64,000 nt of DNA from Parelaphostrongylus tenuis (lineage: Eukaryota > Nematoda > Chromadorea > Rhabditida > Metastrongylidae): NCBI GenBank assembly GCA_019055375.1, contig JAHQIW010005224.1:248001-312000 (forward strand). Reading direction: 5' to 3'. Positions 9,801 to 19,992 of this stretch are shown here, piece after piece. The number at the start of each line of letters is the position of its first letter. Within the stretch, counting starts at the first letter, position 1. The position numbers and the translations under genes were made by a program. Below the pieces are notes generated by a model. The model made no database searches. It was given only the letters and a program-made list of their open reading frames with translations, and was not told the DNA's origin.

Positions 9801-12800
9801 ACGCCGCATTCAAGGCTCAGAAATCCGTCCGAATTAAGAAGACTGATACTGAATTTGTCTGGAAGTATACTGGCACCGGGAGTTATTGTGAAAGCCAGAT
9901 ATGCAATCAATCGCCTCAAACGACGCTGAATGAAAAAGAATACACTGCGCACCTGTTAGGGAATGATTAACGCCGAGAGCTTTATCCATTGATTTCTTAT
10001 CTCCCATTAAAGACGACATTGATGTGAAAACTGCTGAGAGGAGATGAAATTTTGGGTTACATAAGACATGTTTATCGGTAAGCTACCTAACTTGCAAATT
10101 CTCTTGCGTACTTACCGAAGCAATTGTCTTTGTGCAACATCTGCTAAGAATCCATTTGCGTAACGGAGTAGTGGAAGGTATCTGGCATACCCTTGAACGC
10201 TGATAATTTTGTGCATTTCACCCTAAATTAAACCTATTAATCAACCTTAATCCTGAACATGCAACTCGCACATAGCAAACTGAGTCCATTTTATGGAATC
10301 TTAGTGAGGCTCCCCGAGTGGCCGGTATGGCAATATAGGGAACACTATCTTCACGTGATCTTTTTAGCCGACAGATGCTTTTCTTACATTTCTTGTAGTC
10401 GAGTGATAGCTAATGCGACACAGGCGCTGACGGATGTTGCCTAAAAAAACTTTATACCACATAAAAGATCAAAAATTTCCCCTAAAGCAATTTCATTAAC
10501 CCGATATTCAACGCACAATCAACTGTTACTCGCTAAAATAGAATTCTTTCTGTTTGGTTGCTTCCAAAGGTGGCATGATGTTATAGATATACCCAATGTT
10601 GTAGAGTGATGTGATAAACTTTCGCTTTATGCGGGACTGGAACCCGCATCTCATCCTGTCCGGGAGCAAGTGCTCTAACCCGTTGCACTACTTACACCCC
10701 TTTTCCCGGTAACTCTCTACGCTACAACGCACCTATCTATCAGCAACCAACAGTCAACGGTTTGGCTCATGTAGTCGGTATCGACTTTGAATCCAGTATA
10801 TGCGCAATTGTTCATAGCTATTCTTAGAATCTGTGGATGCAAAATTACCAAAACAGAGATAAAATACTTAGACTTCGCTCAAAACAATATACAATCTGAT
10901 AACATATTTTGACCCTATCATGAGGTCTGTTAGGGCACTCAAACGGTGCTAAACATGTGCTTCGGAATTTTAGCCTCATCACTAACACGTGCCTTTAGGA
11001 TCGGCCATTCTCTTGTAGGGGGATAAATCTCTACGTATAGGATAGATAGATAGAATAGAATAGATACATACAGAGATAGAATAAGTTGCAAAGCAGTTCT
11101 GAATGCGAGTGCAATGTGTTTGTAGAATGGACAATAGTGACGCAAATAATAGCATATGCACCACTCATATATATTAAACAATAGAAGAAACTCTGGTCAT
11201 TTTTCTATGTTCATTTTCCAACGTTGGAAGATATCAATTCATTTACCGACTTCTATTTTATTACTCTCAGTATTTGACACATTCGAGTCAAAACGTGTTG
11301 AGCAGGCTTGAGATTTGACGAACACAATAGCCGTACTGAGAGGTATGAGTTAATCTCCACTCATTCTATTTTAGCACAAAACTGCTTTTTCTATGTTTTT
11401 TCGAATATTACATACCTTCACAACATACATTTTGCATCAGGCGTCTGCTGAAAACTTTGCATTCAATATCATTGTAGAGCCTGTACAGATCTCAGCACTC
11501 CCCCAAATCATTTCGTTTACTTCGCATTCATTATTTCCAAAGATGTTTAGACCTTGTGCGTGTGCCAGCTTGGTTGCCACTTATGAATATTTGGCCTGTT
11601 TAATGAACGTCCATAAACAGTGATCTTGTCGATTTTCCCCAGAATACTGCGATAGCCGTGCTGGGGTGTTGCATGGTCTTTGGATTGCAGAAGTTTCTAG
11701 AAAGCTGTAATAAAAATTTCCCAACCGACCGAAGTGGTGGGAGGATTGGTTCGCATAGTTCTGGATCGAATCAGGGCTTTCTTTGCACTGAACAACACCA
11801 TTATTACCATATCCTTATCTCCACACTACATTCAACAATGAAAAAAACTATGTGGCGTACAAGTTATTCTTCGTGTACCACATTCCTTCGAAACAAGGAT
11901 ATTCATCAAAACTATGTATGAAAAGCAGCAAAAGCTCATCCGGATTATATGATTCACTTTTTATTTTATGAGCGGACACGACGCTATTATTGTAACGCTT
12001 ATTTACGATAGCTTTTTAGCATATCTCGTGAGAGTAGCATAATCCAAGCGTTATCAAATGTGGCACATTGATGTTTACTGCTTGCAGTAAGCAGACATAT
12101 TGAAGGATGAAAGATAAAGCTCCCGGCGTTCATTGATCCCTAGAGGATGCACTATGCATGCGACTATATCAAGGATCGTTAGCGATGACTAAATACATAT
12201 TTGACCCATACAAAGACTGGCGGTGGACTACCGATGTATCAGTCAAAGTTGCTATCCTACTTGGTGAAGGTCTATGAACTTTAGCTGACCCGAGAGGAAT
12301 AAGCCGTTCGATGACATGAGGATGCGCAGTGAAACCACCAAATATGTGTGTGCTGCAGAACAACGCTAACCATTCCACAAATATCCTCATGAGCTACAAC
12401 AGGAGCTAAAACAGCTTGAGATGTAGAAGTAGCCACTTCTATTTTTATCTTATTCGCTTATACATCCGATACACCTCTTCCACAAATATTTAAGAATCGG
12501 CTCAATAGAGTTGGGTCTTACAAAGGGAAGCAGAAATGTAAAACTATGTATATCCATAACTCAGTATCGGGTTGTCCCACAGTTTCTTGCGCATTTCGAC
12601 ACTTTTGTTATTTAATCGTAAATTATGTAAAGACACTAATTGACAACAATATATGCACTATCATGACCAAATATATGCAACCATTTGCGAGCAAAGATTG
12701 GATGCCTTCCTAGAATGATTCTGGCGATAAAGGAAGTCGGTGAGGTTACTTGAGATGGTTGTAACCTTCAAAAACCGCCCTTATGCTGCTTTAAAGAGCA

Positions 12801-15800
12801 GAAGAGATGACAATCCGATAGAGTAGTACCAGGGTTATCCGATGGATGTGTTATTGTGGTCCAACCCAAACTCTCCATAATATGGTGAGTCGACTTTGCA
12901 GTATGAGGTCGAACGTTTTCCTAAAAAGGGCTTTTAGAGGTGATTAAATGTAGTTTGTCTAGCAGAATAACTTGTGAGCGCCTAATGATACATCTAAGTA
13001 ATGTTCCTATCTTTTCGAAAAAGTCCGGCAGCAATTCATCCACCCCTGAACGATGGAAGGCAATGTTGACCCAAGGCGTTGAATCTGATCATTGGCAGTT
13101 TGCATAATGTAGCACCTTTGGCTAATGCGCTACATGAGCTTGTTTGGAGTGGATATGTAGTGATGTACGCATGATTTTTGATTTTCCAACTCCTTATTCG
13201 ATTCTCCTATGGGCGCTTTATCAATAGTTATTGAAAATTATGCATCGTCCACTTAAATACAAACGGTGGAAAAGTTTCAAAAACATGGGGAGATAGGGCA
13301 TAGGAGATATGTAAGATATAAAAAATGTAAAATTGCTGCAAACGTCTTTCACTGCACATAAAGAGAATCTGAAGACTTTATAAGGACAGATATTATGCGC
13401 GGTTGTTCCAAGATTTGCAGAAGAACGCAATGTTGACACTTCAAGCGTATGGAGCATTGAAGAGATTTCTAAGCCAAAGAACCTCAACAAATGAATGCCG
13501 CATGAACTGATACTTCTCCACAGTAATGTGCAGCCACATGTAGAACTATCGGCACTGCGAAAGTCGAGCGAGTTAGGCTGAAAAACTCTGTCCTATCCAC
13601 TACAATGACCAAATTCCTCACTTACAGTCAACTAGCGAGATCGTCATAATGTGCGCATACCATTGGTGCAGCAAATCTTGAAGACGGCTAGACTAGTTTC
13701 TTTGAAAATATGCTGAAGGTTCAAAAAACAATCTTTCTCGAAAAACATTCTAAATATAGTGCAGTGACTTGATCATAAATGGCAGCCATGTGCCACCGAC
13801 TATACAGAAGACCTAAGCAAGGTTTCACTTCAACAGGTCTTATCATTCTGCGGCTTCCCTCTCCTATATAGTATGATTGTTGAGACTCCTATATAGTTAC
13901 TAATATAGTATGACTGGTGAGACGTAAGGTACAGACGAGACGAGCGATATCGCCAAAACGTACGCATATCAGTGGCATTACAGCATCTTGAAAACGGTCA
14001 AGTCAGTTTTTCTGAACATATCGAAGTTCCAAAAGCAAGGTTCTTCAAAAGAAACTGTCGAAATGAAAAACAATGTCTACTCCTTTTCCAGACATATCAA
14101 CAATTTGAAACCATCGTGATATCTGGAGAAGGCTCAGCACATAGGTTTCAAGATTGCCGTTCCCTTGTTGAGCTCCTTACACACTTCTCCATACATATTG
14201 TCAGATACATGTACCTTGGACGTTCAATGATTATGACGAACAACATGCCGCAGGAAGTACGCAGAAGAAGAAGAGCAGCGTGGGCCGTATTTGGGCCTCT
14301 CAAAGAAGCCACCGACCAGATAGCGGATCCCCAACTCCGTGCTCACCTTTTTTATTCGATAGTCCTCCCAGCGCTCTATTATGCATTGGAGACGTGCGCT
14401 GATACTTCCAACCACGTCAAGACTACTGCGAACAGCTCACAGCTCACACTCGGACGACGTTATATGGGGTTTGCTCAGCACTCACAACATCTAGCCGTCT
14501 TGCGCAGCTCAGATCTCCGGAATTCATCTCATATTCGTAATCCAGGGGAATTTACGTTCATAGAGAAACACTGACTGGCCGGTCATATGGTAAGAAGATC
14601 ACAAGGCAGATAGACGAAACGAGCTTTGGAGTCGGCTCCACGAGAATAGACCCTTCTTCTATAATGATCACGTTGGGCGGACGTATTCGTCAAAAGGATT
14701 AATCATCTGTTTCCGTAGCTGTCGATATTTCACAGATCACGGTATAAAACTCGCGCGAGCCGCCAAGCTCAAATCAGACCACCACCATGGACGACACTCG
14801 CAACTGGGGTTCGCACAATTCGTGAAGACGGACCGTCCTAGTATCCAAGTTTCAAATTCCTGCAAATTCGATAGATCTTGTGCTTATGCATCTATGCTAA
14901 TTTATAAATAACTCTATCTACCTCTCTGAGTGGTAAAAAAAAATCTCGTCCATGATTCGTGGTGCTGTCAGCATTCAATGAAATAGTTCAAGTTGTGCAA
15001 AGGATACTACGGTATCATCTCACATCTTTGATACCCTATAATTCCATAGATTACTTTGGAATTATCGTAGCTATTAGATGTTAGAAAACAATAAATTTCA
15101 TTCGGAAATGGCTGTGGACACTGCGTAGCGGTGCCGGTTCCCTGATAGAACTCGACAAATTTTCAGTAGTTTGTAAATTTAGAGAGTCGAAGCTTATGTA
15201 CAATTACGAGAGAGACTTTGTTCTACCTTCTGTGTGCAGTAATGCTCCGATATATGTGTTCATTTCGTGTTATGGCCATCTTCCAATTTAACGACCAATA
15301 ATGTGAAGTGCTGTTCCAAAAACACACTTGCGTCAGCTGGGATTTGAACCCAGATCTCGCTCTTTGCGTAAGCGTATGCTAACCGTTGCATCACCGACGC
15401 TCGTTTTGCACACCACTCTTTTAACGCTATAACGCGTTGTCTGCCAACAGCCAACCGTCGACGGTCTGGCGGGGCAGCCGCTATCGGCATTGAAACCACT
15501 TGCGTTGACAGACATTGGGTATCGATAATTGGTCAGAATTTTTCTGATTTGACCGCCACTTCCGGTGGTATGATGTTACAGTATACCGAATAATGTGGAG
15601 TGCTGTCTCCGGGATTGGATCCCGGCTGACGCAAATGTTTTTGCACAGCGCTGTCTCTGGGTTCGAATCCCGGCTGACGCAAATGTTTTTACACAGCACT
15701 CCACATTATTGGGTACAATGCATTTCGCAGTGTTATGATGTTTTTGCTCACCACTCAATTCTCTTAGAATATAGAAAACATCATAACAGTGCAAAAATGC

Positions 15801-17904
15801 ATTAAAAATACGATCAATTTCGAGTATTAGTAATTAGAATAGCTGTCAGCTCAACTGGGTTTATAAAGCGAAATCGCATACCCGACCAAACCTGTCAAAG
15901 GTTGGTGGCTGATAGCTAACATTGAAATGTTGAAGAATGAGTGGTCGGGCAAATGTGCCTCAGTGGTGTAGTGGTAGAGCACGCGTCCCCGATAGGATAA
16001 AACGTGGATTCGATTCCCGCCTGAGGTCGTGTTTTTGCTCACCCCTCAATTCTCTTAGGAGTATTCTAACAACCATATTGTAGCCGGTATCCGGAGATCG
16101 GTCCTACAGTCTCTTTTAATCCTTTTCTGTACTTTCTACAAAGGTCCGTCCACTCCATTTGGCTATGACTATAGTAAGTAGAAGTGAAATGACACCGAAC
16201 TGCTGGTAGTAAAATTGAACTTTACATGGCCCGCATTGTTGGCGATGCCTGCTTCTAGGTATTGAGAAAAAATAGCATGGAATAAGTGTAAAAGTTTTCT
16301 CAAAAAAGTTTAGAAAAGATGTTAACGCATTCCGGAAATTAGATTTTTCGAGTTTTCATGCAGCATGTCATCTTGCATCATTAACCCTCGCCGGACGATT
16401 AACCCTCGATTATCGATTAATTCCTTGTTAATCTTGTATCATTAACCTTCGCCGGACGCATGGTCGGTTTTCCTACGTCGCGCGCGGTAATCATCATCCC
16501 ATAAGGATTTTTTTCTAGTCGCTTTGGAAAAATTCCGGGTTTATGCTTTTATTCTGATCTACCATAATTTCCTCCATACGCTCATAAAGTTTTTGCGCAT
16601 GTAAAACCTTTATGTGCGAAGATAACACCGAGTGTGAAATGTGATTTTTTTTTCGTTCGAACAAGGCACTGTGCAAATTTTCCAAAATATCAAATTTGGT
16701 TTCGAAACCTCCGAGATTTGCGCTATCGACTCATACTAGTATCATATAATGAAAAGTTACTCTCAGACTCAACTCCAACCATGAAAACAAAGCACTCCGG
16801 GTGTGAAACGTCATTTGATTTTCTCCGCTACAGCGCACCAAAAAATTCCTCCCAGAAACCAAGCATAGTTTCGAAATCGCCCAGATTTAGGCTTTTAAAT
16901 AACTGATAATTTGCCAGTAAAAAACTTTTACCCAGCGGTAAAGATCCTTGAGAAGTCGAGGATCGAAAACGGCCTTCATCGTCTGCAGAGGGTTTTTCGC
17001 TGCTACAGCATAGCAAAAAGGTCAGTTCAGAAACCAGGCACAATGTTCAAATCGGAGAGATCTAGGCTTACAGACAATTAGTGAAATTCCTGCAAAAACC
17101 TTGGTCCAGCGAAAAAGACCTTCAAAAAATTTGAGGGTCGTTTCCGACCTTCACCGTCTGGAAAGGGTTGAAGTGCCATAGCCTAACTCAGAATGCACTT
17201 AACCATCCATATGGACGGGAATCTGGGACATCATTAGCAAACATCTGCCATCGAAACAAGCCCTTCCTCCCCCCTCCCGGAGAAGTTGGGTTTCCTCGAG
17301 GGGTTGAGTTCCCCCGAGAGACTGACTATAAACGAAGGGCACCGCTCGGCTGAGGCGGGTGTCAAGGCCGAAACACGTGTATCGGGCTCGATAAGTTACC
17401 CTATAACAGAACATATGCATGGCTCAAAAAGTGGTTATCAGGCATATTGAGAAAGAAGTCCGTTTCTTCAGCTTGCAAGAAGTTCTTGAGCTCCAAAGGC
17501 CAACGAATCAGACGCCAGCCGGGTGAATTTGGCGCTAACGGCGCTCTAACGGCATCCGGGTGGCCGGCAGAGAATGGCGGTCACGCGGTCTCAAATTTGA
17601 AAATTTTGGCGCCAGCGTCGGTACTCCTATTATCGATCGTTGTGTTTGTTTTTCTTGTACGTTTTGTACTGATTGACCGTGTTCGATCGATCGATAGTCG
17701 TTGCCAATCGATTAGCTCGATTGTAATCGATCCGCTCGGTCACCTCTATCACCTCTCGTCCCGTTGATCGTTGAGTGATTCAAGCCAACTCTAGAAAAGC
17801 TTCCCTTCGTACCTTTCGCGTTCAAGAGTAGCCAGGTCTCCCAGTGGTACCACCTCGGCCCAAGGATCTTCCCCTCTAAGCTTTTTGTGAAGAAATCCGG
17901 CCAT
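6892..17904 (-). CDS. Unrecognised 136-residue protein, four exons
   Basis: Minus-strand exons are 17813-17904 (ATG 17904-17902), 10116-10199, 7286-7463 and 6892-6948 (TAA). Junction phases are 2, 2 and 0 and agree at every join. Donors are AG|GTACGA, CG|GTAAGT and TCT|GTAAGT; acceptors are ATTATCAG, GGTTAG and CCTTTCAG. Exon 1 encodes MAGFLHKKLRGEDPWAEVVP, mostly polar. Exon 2 encodes GYARYLPLLRYANGFLADVA. Exon 3 has a short hydrophobic run (TYLRLLLAVPVC), then Cys- and Asn-rich sequence with one N-glycosylation motif (NAS). The last exon adds NLT, a second such motif. I do not recognise the family. Intron 1 is 7.6 kb and filled with LINE, mariner and SINE copies, so an exon could be missing, or exons 3-4 could be a separate small secreted protein starting at the ATG at 7453. 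Confidence 0.5.
6975..7070 (+). repeat. tRNA-like repeat, family C, degenerate
   Basis: CGATTGGTTAGCACG, then AAGTTCGATTTTCGTC and AAAGTTTTGCA reproduce the A-box, B-box and 3' flank of the family C units. Confidence 0.5.
7508..7740 (+). repeat. tRNA-derived SINE-like repeat, separate subfamily
   Basis: GAGGCGTAGCGCAGTGGTTA is a tRNA-like A-box region and TGGTTCAATCACC a degraded B box; the body has TTGCGATCAAGCAACCGAAC. The shared words suggest relation to families A and B. Confidence 0.5.
7840..7955 (-). repeat. tRNA-like repeat, family C
   Basis: The minus strand carries GCCTCGGTGGTGTAGTGGTA, then ACGGGTTCAAGTCCCGTC with a good B box, flanked by TTTTGCTCATCACTCAA. Confidence 0.7.
8639..8935 (+). 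repeat. tRNA-derived SINE, family A, copy 3
   Basis: Head GGGCGGCTAGCCGAGTGATT, body with AACGCCACAGCCACGCTATC, tail hairpin near CCGCAGGGGAAAAAACACTG and GATGACGGAT. Confidence 0.8.
9060..9262 (+). repeat. Dispersed repeat, family J
   Basis: Contains GAAGACGAAGATCCATAACG, GACTGTGGACAATTGACTCG and GCGTCGAAACGTTAGG. The same word order recurs at 44429-44560, 44790-44940 and, more degraded, 45240-45425. Confidence 0.65.
9263..9728. other. Intron sequence, no recognised feature
   Basis: Part of the 7.6-kb-intron side of the unknown minus-strand gene. I see no exon, repeat family or RNA here that I can support. Confidence 0.5.
9729..9993 (+). repeat. tRNA-derived SINE, family B, copy 2
   Basis: Head GCGTGCAGCGCAGTGGCTAA with a GTGCTATACGACACACACG block; tail GATTAACGCCGAGAGCTTTA. 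Confidence 0.8.
10605..10800 (-). repeat. tRNA-like repeat, family C
   Basis: The minus strand has GTGTAAGTAGTGCAACGGG, the loop CCCGGACAGGATGAGATG, B box GGGTTCCAGTCCC and flank AAAGTTTATCACATCACTC. The side sequence TTGGCTCATGTAGTCGGTA matches the copies at 23340 and 56650. Confidence 0.75.
10876..10980. repeat. Family D MITE end
   Basis: TCTGATAACATATTTTGACC, then ATGAGGTCTGTTAGGGCACT. Matches the ends of the elements at 25310-25925 and 40905-41280. Confidence 0.55.
11200..12115. other. Intron sequence of the unknown minus-strand gene, no recognised feature
   Basis: Several modest open frames exist on both strands (for example 11393-11623 plus), but none has a convincing splice context or family match. 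Confidence 0.45.
12118..12395 (-). repeat. tRNA-derived SINE, family B, copy 3
   Basis: On the plus strand the tail reads CTCCCGGCGTTCATTGATCC, and the far end carries the tRNA-like block with TGTGCTGCAGAACAACGC. Diverged. Confidence 0.65.
12568..13150 (-). mobile_element. Mariner transposase remnant, C-terminal part with one terminal repeat
   Basis: The minus strand reads HTAKSTHHIMESLGWTTITH followed by LSDCHLFCSLKQH, the mariner block that normally reads NARPH..., ...LGW..., and SDYHLF. GGGTTGTCCCACAGTTTCTT at 12570-12589 fits a mariner-type terminal repeat. Stops and frameshifts elsewhere make it a dead copy. It lies inside intron 1 of the unknown minus-strand gene. The N-terminal half (13150-13600) is too degraded to read with confidence. 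Confidence 0.75.
13640..14090 (+). repeat. Two diverged direct copies of a repeat upstream of the RTE fragment
   Basis: CGAGATCGTCATAATGTGCG with AGCAAATCTTGAAGACGGCT (13635-13700) is echoed by CGATATCGCCAAAACGTACG with CAGCATCTTGAAAACGGTCA (13945-14000). Confidence 0.55.
14090..14830 (+). mobile_element. RTE-type LINE, 3' coding end, broken
   Basis: The plus frame gives YMYLGRSMIMTNNM, RRRRAAWAVFGPLKEATDQI, AHLFYSIVLPALYYALETCA and, after a stop, shifted parts matching RWADVFVKR and PPPWTTLATG. These are the post-polymerase region of RTE-like LINEs. The first frame is open for about 120 codons and stops at 14574. Remaining blocks are in other frames. Located in intron 1 of the unknown minus-strand gene, antisense to it. 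Confidence 0.85.
14840..15335. other. Intron sequence, no recognised feature
   Basis: AT-rich, no exon or repeat I can name. Confidence 0.45.
15335..15720. repeat. tRNA-like repeats, family C, with duplicated B-box ends
   Basis: A minus-strand unit (15337-15412: GATTTGAACCCAGATCTCGC) is followed by a plus-strand end in which the segment CCCGGCTGACGCAAATGTTT is present twice (about 15617-15650 and 15668-15700), each preceded by a B-box-like TTGGATCCC or TTCGAATCCC. The flank GTGGAGTGCTGT is mirrored by ACAGCACTCCAC. Confidence 0.75.
15950..16050 (+). repeat. tRNA-like repeat, family C
   Basis: GTGCCTCAGTGGTGTAGTGG, GAGCACGCGTCCCCGATAGG, B box GGATTCGATTCCCG, then GTGTTTTTGCTCACC. Confidence 0.75.
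16260..17170. repeat. Degenerate dispersed repeat region, family K relatives
   Basis: Recurring words (GAAACCAAGCATAGTTTCGA, CCCAGATTTAGGCTTTTAAA, AAAACTTTTACCCAGCGG, then GAAAAAGACCTTCAAAAA) are repeated two or three times within the stretch and resemble 19320-19415, 33005-33115 and 63290-63440. No coding function seen. Confidence 0.5.
17195..17440. repeat. Family E MITE fragment
   Basis: CCGAAACACGTGTATCGGGC with ATAAGTTACCCTATAACAG matches the right arm of the element at 4313-4613. Confidence 0.55.
17510..17580. repeat. GC-rich imperfect palindrome
   Basis: GCCAGCCGGGTGAATTTGGC pairs loosely with CATCCGGGTGGCCGGC. It stands out as GC-rich against AT-rich surroundings, inside intron 1 of the unknown minus-strand gene, about 230 bases from exon 1. 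Confidence 0.5.
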
Positions 17905-18950
17905 CGCGTCGAACCAAGAAATTCGGCTCTAGTCGTCGTAGAACATCCTCAGAGAGTTCTTATCGCTGTTATCATCGACTTATGGCATCTATCGCGATTA
18001 TTTCAATTGTCTTTTTTCTCACTGACTAGCCAACCACAAAATTTTGTCACAAGCTTATGGACCGGCTCAACTTTACGATAATTAGCCGCTAAACTCTATT
18101 AGATTGGCGAGAAATTTCTCGCCTTTCCTCATTTTTCTCCAAGTTTATCTCGTTTTTTTTTTATTAGATAAAAATAATAAGATGATCAATCAAGGTATTC
18201 GCCCTTAACTTAAGTCACTTCCTCCCATTTTTCTGGCAACTGGAACGATCAAAAATGCAGTTTTCCCGGCTATTCCGTCGCCCTAGGCCTTTCTAATCTG
18301 GCAGAAAATCCCAGCAGCACTTGAATTCAAAAGATACTCTTGTAGCATCAATAATCGCTTTTGCTCTCGTGAGAATTCCATCTAAAAAGAACTGGTTACT
18401 CGTCCACTATAAGGCGACAAATAAATATTCGACTCCGTTCGCTGGACAAGAATTTTCTCATTAGAGTGTTATGAATCATTTGAAAGCTCAAATCTTTGGC
18501 TAGCGCTGTACGCGGTCAGTTTTTAAAAAAACTTTCTTTTGACGTTGTTACAAAAAGAAATCCTTCGTGTTTCACACACGCCTTTTTCTCGTCGAACAGA
18601 GCTTCTTTTTCAGACTATTAGTGATCAATCGCTAGCGTAGATTTCAGAAATTCCAAAGCTGTGCTTATTTTCTGAAGCAGACCGTTTTACTGCAGTGTAG
18701 CAGGGGAAACAAGATGGAGCTTCAGATACTCGGCGAACTTGTTTACCTGCCAACTCATTGGCGGAGGGAAGAGGCGGGCAACTAGTCAATACTCTGGCGG
18801 GTTGAATATGTGAGGTGCAATTCGTTTTCAATTGGGAATTTATTTCCGCTTCGAAAAAAACTCCGTATAAAGCAATCGACTCAGATACTGTAGAATTTTC
18901 TCCACACATTCATATGCTTTTGGTGCTTCCAGCGGATTATAAAAGGATGA
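17905..18950. other. Intergenic region between the unknown minus-strand gene and the RRM gene
   Basis: Should contain the promoter of the minus-strand gene, but no core promoter motif can be singled out. From 18300 on it resembles degenerate repeat. No exon supported. Confidence 0.4.
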
Positions 18951-18956
18951 AGGATG

Positions 18957-19195
18957 CAGCTTTCGGCGTTGATCAATCCCTGAGGGATGCGCCAGCATTC
19001 GACTTCAATTTTTAACTTCGTTTGAGGTGATTGAATGCATAGCTGGCCTTTACAATGACTCGCGGTGGCCTCCCGCTGAACCGAGTCAGTGCTGCTTATC
19101 CTCCCAGACAAGTCTGAGACCTCCTGGTACCAATTTACCGACCCCGGAGGGATGGGTGGCTTGGTGAGCCATGAGCGCGAGATTGGTCCTTTTCC
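18957..19195 (-). repeat. tRNA-derived SINE, family B, copy 4
   Basis: The plus strand reads TTTCGGCGTTGATCAATCCC, TTCGTTTGAGGTGATTGAAT and GTGAGCCATGAGCGCGAG, nearly the same as the copy at 4679-4955. The tRNA-like end is cut off at about 19183. Confidence 0.8.
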
Positions 19196-19319
19196 TTTTC
19201 AACCGACCAGCTGATTATACGCGTAAGAAAAATGAAAGCACGCGGAGGGTGTGAAACATGACTTTATTTTTAAGTGCTACAACGTTATGAAAAGGTTTTT
19301 CGAGAACTTGGCACGTGTG

Positions 19320-19415
19320 GTTTTAGCCAGAGATTTAGGCTTTCGAATGATTACTAACACTCTTATGAAAAATTCTTGTCCAGCAAATGAGGTCGAATAT
19401 TCATCTTTCGCCTTT
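19320..19415 (+). repeat. Dispersed repeat, family K
   Basis: AGAGATTTAGGCTTTCGAAT and AAATTCTTGTCCAGCAAATG are nearly repeated at 33005-33115. Confidence 0.65.
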
Positions 19416-19599
19416 TAACATATAAGTACCTGAGATTAAGTACAGCAAGAAGAAGAATCAGTGCAGAATCTGCCGTTGAGATTCTTAGTTTTGTTTCTGC
19501 TAAGCAATCAAGATTCAAGCATGTTTTCGTATTGCATCGACTACCTTGTCTGATAAGTTTGCATGCACATCTGAGAGCACTGAGTTTCCTGCACAAAAT

Positions 19600-19875
19600 T
19601 CAGCTCAATCGGGAACTGAACCCGCGTTTTACCCATACCAGTGACGCGTGCTACCCCCTACACCACGGAGGCTACCGCTTTGGTGCCAATGTATTCGATA
19701 TTAACTGCCGTAGCTGTCAGCAAGCAGATTTTGACGGTTTTAGATACAGGCGTCAAACCTAATTTTGCTGACAGCTATTTTGAAGAGCGGTTGCAAAGCG
19801 GTTGACCCGATGGTGTAGTGGTAGCGCGCGCCCTCGGCATCGATGAAACGGGTGATCAACTCTAGCGTAGAGTCG
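19600..19875. repeat. Head-to-head pair of tRNA-like units, family C
   Basis: A minus-strand unit (about 19603-19680, GGGAACTGAACCCGCG, CTACACCACGGAGGC) faces a plus-strand unit (about 19803-19870, CCGATGGTGTAGTGGTAGCG). The right unit loses its B box. Confidence 0.65.
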
Positions 19876-19977
19876 TATGTCTTGCACACGGCTCAGCATT
19901 CATAAATGTATAGCATTATATCATTGCAAAAAGCACTAAAGTAAAAGACTTCAGGAGATTTCATGCAACTCTTTTTC

Positions 19978-19988
19978 TTTGCTTTCAG
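19978..19988 (+). other. Acceptor-like site just upstream of the RRM gene start
   Basis: TTTGCTTTCAG ends 4 bases before the ATG. In nematodes this is typical of spliced-leader trans-splicing, but a 5' UTR intron would look the same. Confidence 0.55.
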
Positions 19989-19992
19989 AGTG

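Noticed and set aside
17447..17767. 106-codon plus-strand ORF with a hydrophobic stretch
   Set aside because: No ATG context, overlaps a GC-rich palindrome and lies antisense within an intron of the minus-strand gene.
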